Assembly (NCBI GenBank): GCA_021161685.1
Contig: JAGHAD010000029.1
Coordinates: 1-8,377 of the forward strand
Direction: 5' to 3'
DNA: 8,377 bases
From: Thermoplasmata archaeon
Lineage (GTDB): Archaea > Thermoplasmatota > E2 > DHVEG-1 > B18-G2
Shown here: positions 1 to 5,811 of the stretch, one piece after another
Position numbering within the stretch: position 1 is the stretch's first letter
Layout: each line of letters begins with the position of its first letter
Notes under the pieces: model-generated
Told to the model about the DNA's origin: nothing
Seen by the model: only the letters and a program-made list of their open reading frames with translations
The model's database searches: none
Program-made: the position numbers and the translations under genes

Positions 1-457
1 CATAGATACCGACCAAATTTTTCCGGGGGCATATCTAACGTTGACAGATATTAAAGAAATGGCAAAGCACGTGATGGAAGGGGTACCTGGAAAGGAAGAT
101 TTTGCAAAGAAAGTGAAGAAAGGAGATATCATAGTTGCCGGAAAAAACTTTGGATGCGGAAGCAGTAGGGAGCAGGCGCCAATTTCCATAAAAGAAAGTG
201 GTGTGAGCGTTGTCATAGCGAAGTCCTTTGCCAGGATATTTTACAGGAACGCAGTTAATATAGGTCTTCCGATTATCGAGTGCGATGAAGTTGAAAAGAT
301 AGATGAGGGAGATGAGCTCGAGGTAGATCTGTCCAATGGAGAGATTAAAAACTTGAGCAAGGGAATTAACTTGAAAGGAAAACCCATCAGCGATTTGGAA
401 TTAGAAATAATGAGGGCTGGTGGGCTTGTACAGTACATGAAGAAAACTATGAAATGA
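1..457 (+). CDS. leuD: LeuD / aconitase-type small subunit (3-isopropylmalate or homoaconitate dehydratase), 5' truncated
   Basis: This is the swivel-domain small subunit of an aconitase-superfamily hydro-lyase. It pairs with a separate iron-sulfur large subunit to isomerise 3-isopropylmalate or a related 2-hydroxyacid in the cytoplasm. The frame is open to the left edge and reads IDTDQIFPGAYLTLTD, the conserved N-terminal motif of the family, so the true start lies just outside the window and an internal TTG at 41 is not the start. Further on, KNFGCGSSREQAP (about 50 residues in) carries the conserved Ser-Arg substrate-binding segment. The C-terminus EIMRAGGLVQYMKK is also typical. The substrate-selecting loop reads YLTL, which matches neither YLRT of methanogen homoaconitase nor YLVY-like loops I recall for isopropylmalate isomerase, so the substrate is left open. 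The gene overlaps convergent gcvH by 11 bp. Confidence 0.88.
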   Translation, partial: IDTDQIFPGAYLTLTDIKEMAKHVMEGVPGKEDFAKKVKKGDIIVAGKNFGCGSSREQAPISIKESGVSVVIAKSFARIFYRNAVNIGLPIIECDEVEKIDEGDELEVDLSNGEIKNLSKGINLKGKPISDLELEIMRAGGLVQYMKKTMK

Positions 458-830
458 TTTTCCTGTAATCCTCTGGGCTGAGCAGATCATCTAATTCCTT
501 TTCATCTTTGATCTCCATTTCAACTATCCATCCCTCTTCATAAGGACTTTCGTTTATCTTTTCTGGAGAATCTTCGAGCGATTTGTTCACTTTCAAAATC
601 TTTCCGCTGATGGGCGCATAGACTTCTGCAACCGATTTGATCGATTCTAAGGTGCACATTTCCTCTCCCTTTTTGAACTCCTTTCCAACCTCTGGAAGCT
701 CCACATAAACTATATCTGTCAGCTCACCCTGGGCATAATCGGTTATTCCAACAACGGCAACCTTGTCTTTTACCTTAACCCACTCGTGCGTTTTGGTATA
801 TCTCAAATCATCTCTAACTTCCTTGCCCAT
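447..830 (-). CDS. gcvH: Glycine cleavage system H protein (lipoyl carrier)
   Basis: GcvH is a small cytoplasmic lipoyl-domain protein. It carries the aminomethyl group between the P, T and L proteins of glycine cleavage and can also serve as the acceptor on which lipoate is assembled. The 127-residue length is normal for the family. THEWVKV (14-20) and the ITDYAQGELTDIVYVELP block (29-46) are hallmark sequences. The lipoylation site is Lys65 in ESIKSVAEVYAP, and NESPYEEGWIVEM near residues 93-105 is the conserved C-terminal part. No P, T or L gene lies beside it in this window, so its partner system cannot be judged here. The start at 830 is about 27 nt from a TATA-like box with no Shine-Dalgarno sequence, which suggests a leaderless mRNA. 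The 3' end overlaps the leuD-like gene tail to tail. Confidence 0.96.
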   Translation of the reverse strand: MGKEVRDDLRYTKTHEWVKVKDKVAVVGITDYAQGELTDIVYVELPEVGKEFKKGEEMCTLESIKSVAEVYAPISGKILKVNKSLEDSPEKINESPYEEGWIVEMEIKDEKELDDLLSPEDYRKIIS

Positions 831-853
831 CTATTTGTCAAAAGCAAATTCAA

Positions 854-861
854 TTTAAAAG
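854..861 (-). promoter_or_regulatory. TATA box for gcvH, leaderless start
   Basis: Read on the minus strand this is CTTTTAAA, preceded by a purine-rich GGAAAG that could act as a BRE. Its centre is about 27 nt from the A of the gcvH ATG, the usual archaeal TATA-to-start-site distance. Transcription would therefore begin at or next to the start codon. No ribosome binding site is visible. Spacing is seen; promoter function is inferred. Confidence 0.5.
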
Positions 862-896
862 CTTTCCTTTATTGATTATTTCAAATAAAATAGAAA

Positions 897-907
897 ACTA
901 TATAAAT
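897..907 (+). promoter_or_regulatory. TATA box for the exported-protein gene
   Basis: The sequence ACTATATAAAT follows an A-rich stretch (GAAA) that could be the BRE. From its centre near 902 the expected transcription start is about 927-930. That would give a short leader of roughly 10 nt that just includes the ribosome binding site at 927-933. It lies in the 107-bp divergent spacer shared with gcvH; nothing else was recognised in that spacer. Confidence 0.5.
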
Positions 908-926
908 CGCAAAAAGTTATGACGGA

Positions 927-933
927 AGGGGGT
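927..933 (+). promoter_or_regulatory. Shine-Dalgarno sequence for the exported-protein gene
   Basis: AGGGGGT, four bases before the ATG at 938, can pair with the 16S rRNA 3' end (AGGAGGT consensus, one G-U wobble). It is the clearest ribosome binding site in the window and supports the ATG at 938 as the start. Several neighbours appear leaderless instead. Confidence 0.6.
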
Positions 934-937
934 AAGC

Positions 938-1585
938 ATGAAGAGATTACTTGCAGTTGGCGCATCTCTCATATTTCTTGGGCTTCTAGCAATTCCAGTG
1001 GTCGCAGAGGAGCAAACAACGGTAGAAATTTCCATGATAGAGAATGGAAAGGTAAAGGCAGAGAAAATTCGCTTGACGGAAAAAACTCTAAAGAAATTTG
1101 AAAATCTTCTGGAAAATCTAACCAGCTCTATACGAAGCGCAAAGAGTGCAAGCGAAACAACAAAAGCCATAGCTAGCTTTTATGGAGAGAGTCAGCGCCT
1201 TGGATTGCTGAAATACTTCATATTCATAAGACCGTTAGCGTACTTCAGGTTCATTCCGTGTGGCACTTTCGTGATAAGTAAGGGTTATGGATACAGGCTA
1301 CTTCCGTTCAAGTACAGTTCCATAAGGATCTACAAGCCACTCATCATATGGCATTACACCAACAATTACAAGTTTGGCATGGTCTTTCCAAGCGAGACGG
1401 TAATGATAAAATGGTTACCTTTCCACGTCAAAGTGCTGAGGGGATTTCAATTTGGATTCGCAACTAACTTCATTGGAATTTACATCTACATAGCAAAACC
1501 ACTGCCAAAGAAGAGCTTCACCTTCTTCATGGGCTTTGCAAGGCATGCCGGTGGCATAGAAATACCGCTTCAGCCATTCTGGTAA
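938..1585 (+). CDS. Predicted exported protein of unknown function
   Basis: I do not recognise this 215-residue protein. Residues 1-23 form a standard signal peptide: MKRLL, a hydrophobic core (LIFLGLLAIPVV), and a VVA/EE junction suggesting cleavage after Ala23. Residues 24-85 are polar and Lys/Glu-rich and likely helical around 48-80. Residues 90-215 change character: strongly aromatic and basic, with short alternating hydrophobic strands (LKYFIFIRP, IRIYKPLIIWHY, IGIYIYIAK), one Cys (108), and a C-terminus ending QPFW. No second membrane segment is obvious, so the mature protein is probably extracytoplasmic and beta-rich in its C-terminal half. The start is fixed by a good Shine-Dalgarno sequence and an upstream TATA box. 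Its stop codon directly abuts the stop of the convergent nuclease gene. That it is a real gene is well supported; its function is unknown. Confidence 0.82.
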   Translation: MKRLLAVGASLIFLGLLAIPVVAEEQTTVEISMIENGKVKAEKIRLTEKTLKKFENLLENLTSSIRSAKSASETTKAIASFYGESQRLGLLKYFIFIRPLAYFRFIPCGTFVISKGYGYRLLPFKYSSIRIYKPLIIWHYTNNYKFGMVFPSETVMIKWLPFHVKVLRGFQFGFATNFIGIYIYIAKPLPKKSFTFFMGFARHAGGIEIPLQPFW

Positions 1586-2281
1586 TTAACCAAAGAGCCA
1601 AAGCGGTTTAACCTGATAAGTTTTCTTTATTTTTTTCCTCTCATCTATTCTTTGATTAACCTCATTCAGCCATTTGCAATACTCGCAGTTCTCGCTCGCT
1701 TCTGGCATTGGTCCCATCAGTATCTCTGTAGCCTTTTTAACCAACTTTTTAACCCTGGATGGATCCGTTTCCACCTCAATTACGCTACATTTTATGTTCA
1801 TTCCCTTATGTATCTCGCTCTCACTTGGATAATAAAATGCAAGATAAGCTCTGTTTGCCGTTTTGTAACCGTTGTTCTTGAGCAAATAAGAATAGACATC
1901 CAACTGTAATTTGTAGGCGGAAGGAATGACATCTGGCTCCTTTGACTTGGTTTTGTGATCGAGAGCTATTATGGTTTCGTCATCGGTAACTATATATTCA
2001 TCTGGTCTGCCCCACAAGATGATGTGCTCATTTTCTATGTGCTGCAAGGTTTTTGGCATATTGCTCGCTAATTTTCCTCTTATTTTCCCCTCGATAATTG
2101 GTGGTAACCTTCCTTTCCTCCTGTACCTGTCAAAGTAACGTTTTATTATGCTATCCATTTTTATAGAGATCGAAGGAACCGGTCCAGAAGGTCTCCTTAT
2201 TTTTTTGATGACATGCAACCAAAAACATCGTGGACAATCTTCCAGCAGCACGAGGTTAGATGGAGACAGCCTAAACTTCAT
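1586..2281 (-). CDS. PD-(D/E)XK superfamily nuclease, RecB/Cas4-like
   Basis: This is a probable DNA nuclease of the PD-(D/E)XK (PDDEXK_1/RecB-like) group. Numbering from the ATG at 2281 (231 residues), the core is GRPDEYIV with Asp94, then IALDHKTK with Asp108 and Lys110 (the D-x-K motif), then QLDVYSY with Gln126 and Tyr130. That order matches RecB, Cas4 and AddB nuclease domains. CPRCFWL (Cys16, Cys19) near the N-terminus and CEYC (Cys199, Cys202) near the C-terminus could together bind an Fe-S cluster or zinc. This 2+2 layout differs from the 1+3 pattern usual in Cas4. The start at 2281 puts LSPSN...CPRCF at the N-terminus as in relatives and overlaps HemK2 by 11 nt; an ATG at 2305 would add eight residues and overlap by 35. 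No Cas genes are nearby, so a repair or genome-maintenance role is more likely than CRISPR adaptation. Confidence 0.87.
   Translation of the reverse strand: MKFRLSPSNLVLLEDCPRCFWLHVIKKIRRPSGPVPSISIKMDSIIKRYFDRYRRKGRLPPIIEGKIRGKLASNMPKTLQHIENEHIILWGRPDEYIVTDDETIIALDHKTKSKEPDVIPSAYKLQLDVYSYLLKNNGYKTANRAYLAFYYPSESEIHKGMNIKCSVIEVETDPSRVKKLVKKATEILMGPMPEASENCEYCKWLNEVNQRIDERKKIKKTYQVKPLWLFG
1621..1636 (+). terminator. Candidate oligo-T terminator for the exported-protein gene
   Basis: A T-rich run (TTTTCTTTATTTTTTT) begins 36 nt after the stop codon at 1585. Archaeal RNA polymerase commonly terminates at oligo-T tracts without a hairpin. The tract lies inside the opposing nuclease gene, where it encodes a Lys-rich KKIKK stretch, so its composition also has a coding explanation. 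Confidence 0.35.
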
Positions 2282-2855
2282 TCCTCTGCTTATTACCTTT
2301 TGCATTTTTAAAGGTTGTTAGGCGATACACACTTATCTCTTCAAAAAAGAACCTTTTAGACAGCACTTTATCAAACCTATAGATCTTTCCAAATTCATCA
2401 AAAATTTTCTTTGTATTGCTCAAGCTACTCATAACAACGTATATCTCCCCATTTTCCTCCGAATGTTTATGAGCATCCTTTAGAAATTTCCTTATTACTT
2501 CTATGCCCCCTCTTCCTCCATCCCATGCAATGTCCTCTCCCTCTGTTGGCAAGTAAGGTGGGTTGAAAGTTATCAATTCAAAGCACCCTTCCACATTCGA
2601 GAATAAGTCGCTTTTAAAAACCTCTATATCAACCCCATTGATCTCGGCATTGACCTTTGTATTCTCTATTGCTTTCTCATTCACATCAACAGCTGTTACC
2701 TTGCAACCCTGCTTTGCAAGATTGATAGCTATTATACCAGTTCCACAGCCCATATCAAGAACCTTCAATTTCTTCTCATCCTTCACTGCTTCTAAAAGCA
2801 AATAGCTGTCATCGGATGGATCGTAAACTCCCTCAAGTACTATTAACCTGACCAC
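2271..2855 (-). CDS. HemK2/PrmC-type protein-(glutamine-N5) methyltransferase
   Basis: This is an archaeal HemK2-like S-adenosylmethionine methyltransferase, the family that methylates the Gln of the GGQ motif in release factor aRF1/eRF1. Numbering from a GTG at 2855 (194 residues): YDPSDDSYLLLEA at 11-23 is the family N-terminal signature, VLDMGCGTG at 32-40 is the SAM-binding loop, and NPPY at 98-101 is the catalytic motif that holds the target glutamine. WDGGRGG at 111-117 is also conserved. The frame extends to an ATG at 2894, but that would overlap the divergent Sec61-beta start. A TATA-like box at 2878-2885 lies about 26 nt from the GTG, so a leaderless start at 2855 is favoured; an ATG at 2879 is an alternative. 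The 3' end overlaps the nuclease start, suggesting co-transcription and translational coupling. Confidence 0.9.
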   Translation of the reverse strand: MVRLIVLEGVYDPSDDSYLLLEAVKDEKKLKVLDMGCGTGIIAINLAKQGCKVTAVDVNEKAIENTKVNAEINGVDIEVFKSDLFSNVEGCFELITFNPPYLPTEGEDIAWDGGRGGIEVIRKFLKDAHKHSEENGEIYVVMSSLSNTKKIFDEFGKIYRFDKVLSKRFFFEEISVYRLTTFKNAKGNKQRNEV

Positions 2856-2858
2856 AAC

Positions 2859-2869
2859 AGATAAATATT
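2859..2869 (+). promoter_or_regulatory. TATA-like box for the Sec61-beta gene
   Basis: AGATAAATATT is centred about 28 nt before the Sec61-beta ATG, giving a near-leaderless transcript. A second plus-strand TATA-like match at 2878-2885 is only about 12 nt from the ATG, too close to drive this start. It fits better as the minus-strand box for HemK2. Confidence 0.42.
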
Positions 2870-2877
2870 CGTTAACC

Positions 2878-2885
2878 ATATAAAT
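2878..2885 (-). promoter_or_regulatory. TATA box for the HemK2-like gene, leaderless GTG start
   Basis: On the minus strand this reads ATTTATAT, centred about 26 nt from the proposed GTG start at 2855. It overlaps the ATG at 2879, which argues that this ATG lies within the promoter and not in the message. It sits only a few bases from the opposing gene's start, so the two promoters interleave. Confidence 0.45.
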
Positions 2886-2892
2886 AATTGAC

Positions 2893-3069
2893 ATGGCAAG
2901 GAGGAAGGATAAGAAGGGAGTAGGTTTTCATTCCGCAGCAGGTTTGATAAGGTATTTTGATGCAGAAGAGAAAACATCTTTCAGGATAAGTCCTTGGTTC
3001 GTAATAGCTTTGAGCATTGCAACAGCGGTAGTAGTTACCGCCTTTAACGTCCTCTATCCCCTATCCTAA
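2893..3069 (+). CDS. Protein translocase subunit Sec61-beta (archaeal SecG)
   Basis: This 58-residue gene encodes the small tail-anchored beta subunit of the SecYEbeta translocon in the cytoplasmic membrane. The N-terminus MARRKDKKGVGF is basic and cytoplasmic. SAAGLIRYFDAEE (14-26) is the archaeal Sec61-beta signature, followed by KTSFRISPWFVI and a single transmembrane helix at about 35-54 (FVIALSIATAVVVTAFNVLY). Length and layout match archaeal homologues. The ATG at 2893 lies about 28 nt from a TATA-like box with no upstream Shine-Dalgarno sequence, consistent with leaderless expression. It is divergent from the HemK2-like gene across 37 bp, and its last 9 bp overlap the 3' end of convergent alaS. 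Confidence 0.93.
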   Translation: MARRKDKKGVGFHSAAGLIRYFDAEEKTSFRISPWFVIALSIATAVVVTAFNVLYPLS

Positions 3070-5760
3070 TTCCTTCGCAAATATTCTTTTGGCTTCCTCA
3101 ATCGCTTTGTTTAGTTTTTCTACGTTCTTTCCGCCACATCTGACCAGCTTTTCCCTTCCTCCTCCACCCCCCCCAAGAATTTTGCCTATCTTCACTGCTA
3201 TGGGTCTCAGATCTATATCTATATCTTCCGATGCCGCCATCGTTATGCTTTTTCCATCGTTTATACAAACGACATATCCCTTTTCCTTCACCATTTCTTC
3301 AGCCAGGGAAACCGGATCGTACATTCCTGTTTCTTCCTTTCCTATAATGATCAAATTGACTTTCCCTATTCTCTCTTTCCTTTCTCTCAATTTCTCCACG
3401 AATCTTGAGGGCACTCTCTTTTTGCTCTTTTGAAGTTTTTTCCATTCGATAAAAATCTTTCTGCACGCATCAACCACATCCTTTGCTTTTCCTTCCTTTC
3501 CATGAGGGAGATCTTTCAGGAATTTATCTACCGTTTTTGGTATCCTATCGATTGGAACCGAAAACATGATCGATATTTCATGTAAAGCCTTTCTTGGGCT
3601 TGTTACTTCTTCCTCTATCTCCAATCTCTTGGAAATTTTCTTTTTAACTTCTTCTATCAAATTTCTCTCCCTTTCCTCAACTGCCTTTACTTTTTCCGTC
3701 CCAGCTACGAAAACGATCCTATTTATTCCGTCCTGTATTCTTTCTGCTCTCAATATCCTTAACCTTCCTATTTCCCTTATATTGTTCAAATGCGTCCCTC
3801 CGCAAGCTTCGACATCTATACCTGGAATTCTCACAACCCTTATGATCCCTCCTTCTGGAACGCCTCCTTGAAACAGTCTGATCCCATACTTCTTTTCCGC
3901 TTCATTCCTTTCCATAAATTCCTTTTCAACGTCCAGACCCTTCCTTATGAGCTCATTTGCCTTTCTCTCTATCTTTTCAATTTCCTCCATTGTTAAAGGC
4001 TTGTAGTGGGTGAAATCGAATCTCGCCTCGTTTTCTTCGAGATTTGATCCCGCCTGCCAGATGTGTTCTCCGAATAGCATTCTACAGATTCCATTTATGA
4101 GATGGGTTGCGGTGTGGTGCCTCATGAGGGCGTATCTTCTCTGCCAATCAACAAATCCCCTAACCTTACTACCTTTCTCTATTTTTTTATCCACAAAATG
4201 CAAAATCTTTCCATTCACGCTTTCAACGTGTTCTATTTCCACCCTTTCCCCATTTGAGATGATATAACCTATATCAGAAGGTTGCCCTCCTCCCTCAGGG
4301 TAGAAAGCGGTTTTGTCCAAAATGATACAGTTTTTCTTTCCAATCTCCCCAGACCATATCACCTCTGCATCAAAGCTCTTCGAATAGCTGTCTTCATAGT
4401 AAAGTTTTCTCGTTTCGGGTAGTTCTGGTAAAGAAATTTCTTCTTTTTCTTCAACCTTCTCGCATGAATGCAAGCCAGCAACGAGGGAGTCGAAGTTTTC
4501 CGGAACCTCCACTTCGATTCCCATGCTCTTTATCGTTTCTGGATGGATACCATGGCTATCGTATAACTTTATCAACTCCTCTCTGCCAAGTTTCTTCTTT
4601 TCCTTCAATATCTTCTCCACTAGCTTTTTTCCTTTCGATAATGCATCCCTGTACTTATCGATCTCTATTTTCAACATCTCCTCTATCACGTCTTTCCTTT
4701 CTGCGAGGTGAGGGAAATTTTTTGATAGATGCTGGTTATGCATCTCCATTAACCTGAAAAGGAAATCTTCCTCTATGCCCAAAACGTGCAGAAACCTCAA
4801 TGCCCTTCTTATCATCAATCTTGCCAGATATCCAGCCCTTACATTAGATGGTACTATTCCATCTCCCAGCATGAAGAGAATGCATTTTCCATGATCCGCC
4901 AGAGCATATACAGCTTGGGGATTTTTCGTTTGACTCTCTCTTTTTATAATTTCGACAACATCTGGATATATGGCATCGTAAACCGTTTTGCTACCACTCG
5001 TCAGCCAAACCAGCCTCTCAAGTCCATATCCGGTATCGACCACTTTGAGCTTCATCTGAGAATATTTCTTGCCATTAAGTTTAATCGAACCTCCCTCCCT
5101 CTCTTCCAGGTTCATGAATACCAAGGTGGCTATCTCAAGTCCGTTTGATATAACTTCAAGGCATGGGCCGGCGTTTCCTCCTCCTTCCCAGAAAGATTCT
5201 TTGTAAGAAATGTTCTCTTCTGCAATTCCGACTTGCTTTGACAAAAATTCATGGCAGTAGCTTACAGTTTCTTCGGTCCAGTATACGAACCTCTCTTTTG
5301 AATTGAAAGCGTGATGACCCATCATCTCAAATATGGTTAGATGCTTTCCAGATACCCCAACTTGCTCGAGATCATTTAACCTTATGCTCGGCTGTGAAAT
5401 AACTAGGGGATTTGCCGGAGGAGGAACCTTACCAGAAGTTACGTGAGGCTGAAAATCTGCGATACTCGCTATAGTTAAATAGATATCCTTTCTCCACCTG
5501 GCTACGACCGGATAAGGCTTTAAAACCTCATGCCCCCTCTTCTCAAAGAACTTGAGGAAGGATTCTCTCATTTCATCCAAAGAGTAAGGCTTAATGGTGG
5601 GAGGATTTCCAATGAAGCTAAAATCCTCGCATGGCTGATCTCCGCAGGTAATTCTATCAGCATCAAGACTCCAGAACCAGCTTCCGCATTTCTTGCATTT
5701 CTTTCTAACAAAGCCTTTCTCCCTGAAAAATTCCAGGTTCAGCTCTTTCTCGATCGACAT
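3061..5760 (-). CDS. alaS: Alanyl-tRNA synthetase, archaeal type
   Basis: AlaRS charges tRNA-Ala with alanine and hydrolyses mischarged Ser- or Gly-tRNA-Ala. Numbered from the ATG at 5760 the protein has 899 residues, normal for archaea. An N-terminal Cys4 zinc site (Cys22, 25, 39, 44) is specific to the archaeal form. The class II catalytic core includes FEMMGHHAF (about 144-152) and motif 3 GYGLERLVWL (about 244-253), followed by the tRNA-recognition helical region. The editing domain carries GGGQPSDIG (about 490-498), the metal ligands HTATH (549-553) and CGGTH (653-657). The C-Ala domain ends with a poly-Gly segment followed by REKLVRCGGK. A longer frame begins at 5781, but the TATA-like box at 5783-5792 lies about 27 nt from 5760, making 5760 a leaderless start. 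It is a single gene with no same-strand neighbour close by. Confidence 0.97.
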   Translation of the reverse strand: MSIEKELNLEFFREKGFVRKKCKKCGSWFWSLDADRITCGDQPCEDFSFIGNPPTIKPYSLDEMRESFLKFFEKRGHEVLKPYPVVARWRKDIYLTIASIADFQPHVTSGKVPPPANPLVISQPSIRLNDLEQVGVSGKHLTIFEMMGHHAFNSKERFVYWTEETVSYCHEFLSKQVGIAEENISYKESFWEGGGNAGPCLEVISNGLEIATLVFMNLEEREGGSIKLNGKKYSQMKLKVVDTGYGLERLVWLTSGSKTVYDAIYPDVVEIIKRESQTKNPQAVYALADHGKCILFMLGDGIVPSNVRAGYLARLMIRRALRFLHVLGIEEDFLFRLMEMHNQHLSKNFPHLAERKDVIEEMLKIEIDKYRDALSKGKKLVEKILKEKKKLGREELIKLYDSHGIHPETIKSMGIEVEVPENFDSLVAGLHSCEKVEEKEEISLPELPETRKLYYEDSYSKSFDAEVIWSGEIGKKNCIILDKTAFYPEGGGQPSDIGYIISNGERVEIEHVESVNGKILHFVDKKIEKGSKVRGFVDWQRRYALMRHHTATHLINGICRMLFGEHIWQAGSNLEENEARFDFTHYKPLTMEEIEKIERKANELIRKGLDVEKEFMERNEAEKKYGIRLFQGGVPEGGIIRVVRIPGIDVEACGGTHLNNIREIGRLRILRAERIQDGINRIVFVAGTEKVKAVEERERNLIEEVKKKISKRLEIEEEVTSPRKALHEISIMFSVPIDRIPKTVDKFLKDLPHGKEGKAKDVVDACRKIFIEWKKLQKSKKRVPSRFVEKLRERKERIGKVNLIIIGKEETGMYDPVSLAEEMVKEKGYVVCINDGKSITMAASEDIDIDLRPIAVKIGKILGGGGGGREKLVRCGGKNVEKLNKAIEEAKRIFAKELG

Positions 5761-5782
5761 GCTGACTTCCAAATAGTACAAG

Positions 5783-5792
5783 ATTTATAAAT
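5783..5792. promoter_or_regulatory. Palindromic TATA element shared by alaS and the DUF1614 gene
   Basis: ATTTATAAAT is a perfect inverted repeat at the middle of the 51-bp divergent spacer. Its centre is about 27 nt from the alaS ATG at 5760 and about 24 nt from the ATG at 5812. One TBP site read in either direction could therefore set leaderless starts for both genes. No Shine-Dalgarno sequence precedes either start. Bidirectional use is inferred. Confidence 0.5.
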
Positions 5793-5811
5793 AATATTCC
5801 TATCCCTGAAC

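Noticed and set aside
898..1170. A 90-codon minus-strand frame, and a 60-codon plus-strand frame at 919-1101, over the exported-protein gene.
   Set aside because: Neither has a recognisable domain. The overlapping 938 frame has a signal peptide, ribosome binding site and promoter and explains the region.
1586..2281. The nuclease as Cas4, implying a CRISPR locus.
   Set aside because: No repeat-spacer array or other cas gene is present, and the cysteine layout (2+2) does not match Cas4.
2856..2894. A longer HemK2 starting at the ATG at 2894 (13 extra residues).
   Set aside because: It would overlap the Sec61-beta start and run through both TATA-like boxes. The extension is not part of the family signature, and the GTG at 2855 has correct promoter spacing.
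3167..3174. A run of eight C on the plus strand (G8 in alaS sense), possible slippage or phase-variation site.
   Set aside because: It encodes the conserved poly-Gly segment of the AlaRS C-terminal domain and the frame is intact on both sides. A homopolymer sequencing check is reasonable, but nothing suggests regulated slippage.
3089..5148. Several 60-120-codon plus-strand frames opposite alaS.
   Set aside because: They are rich in Ser, Phe and Pro, as expected for the antisense of Lys/Glu-rich coding sequence, and lie over conserved AlaRS domains.
5305..5375. A possible C/D box sRNA suggested by a GTGATGA motif near 5310.
   Set aside because: No correctly spaced CTGA D or D' boxes or terminal stem were found, and the motif lies in conserved alaS coding sequence.
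5761..5781. A seven-residue N-terminal extension of AlaRS from an ATG at 5781.
   Set aside because: That ATG lies directly beside the TATA element, so it should not be in the mRNA. The ATG at 5760 is at the expected distance.
5761..5811. An attenuator or T-box-like leader controlling alaS.
   Set aside because: The predicted transcript is leaderless, so there is no room for a leader RNA.
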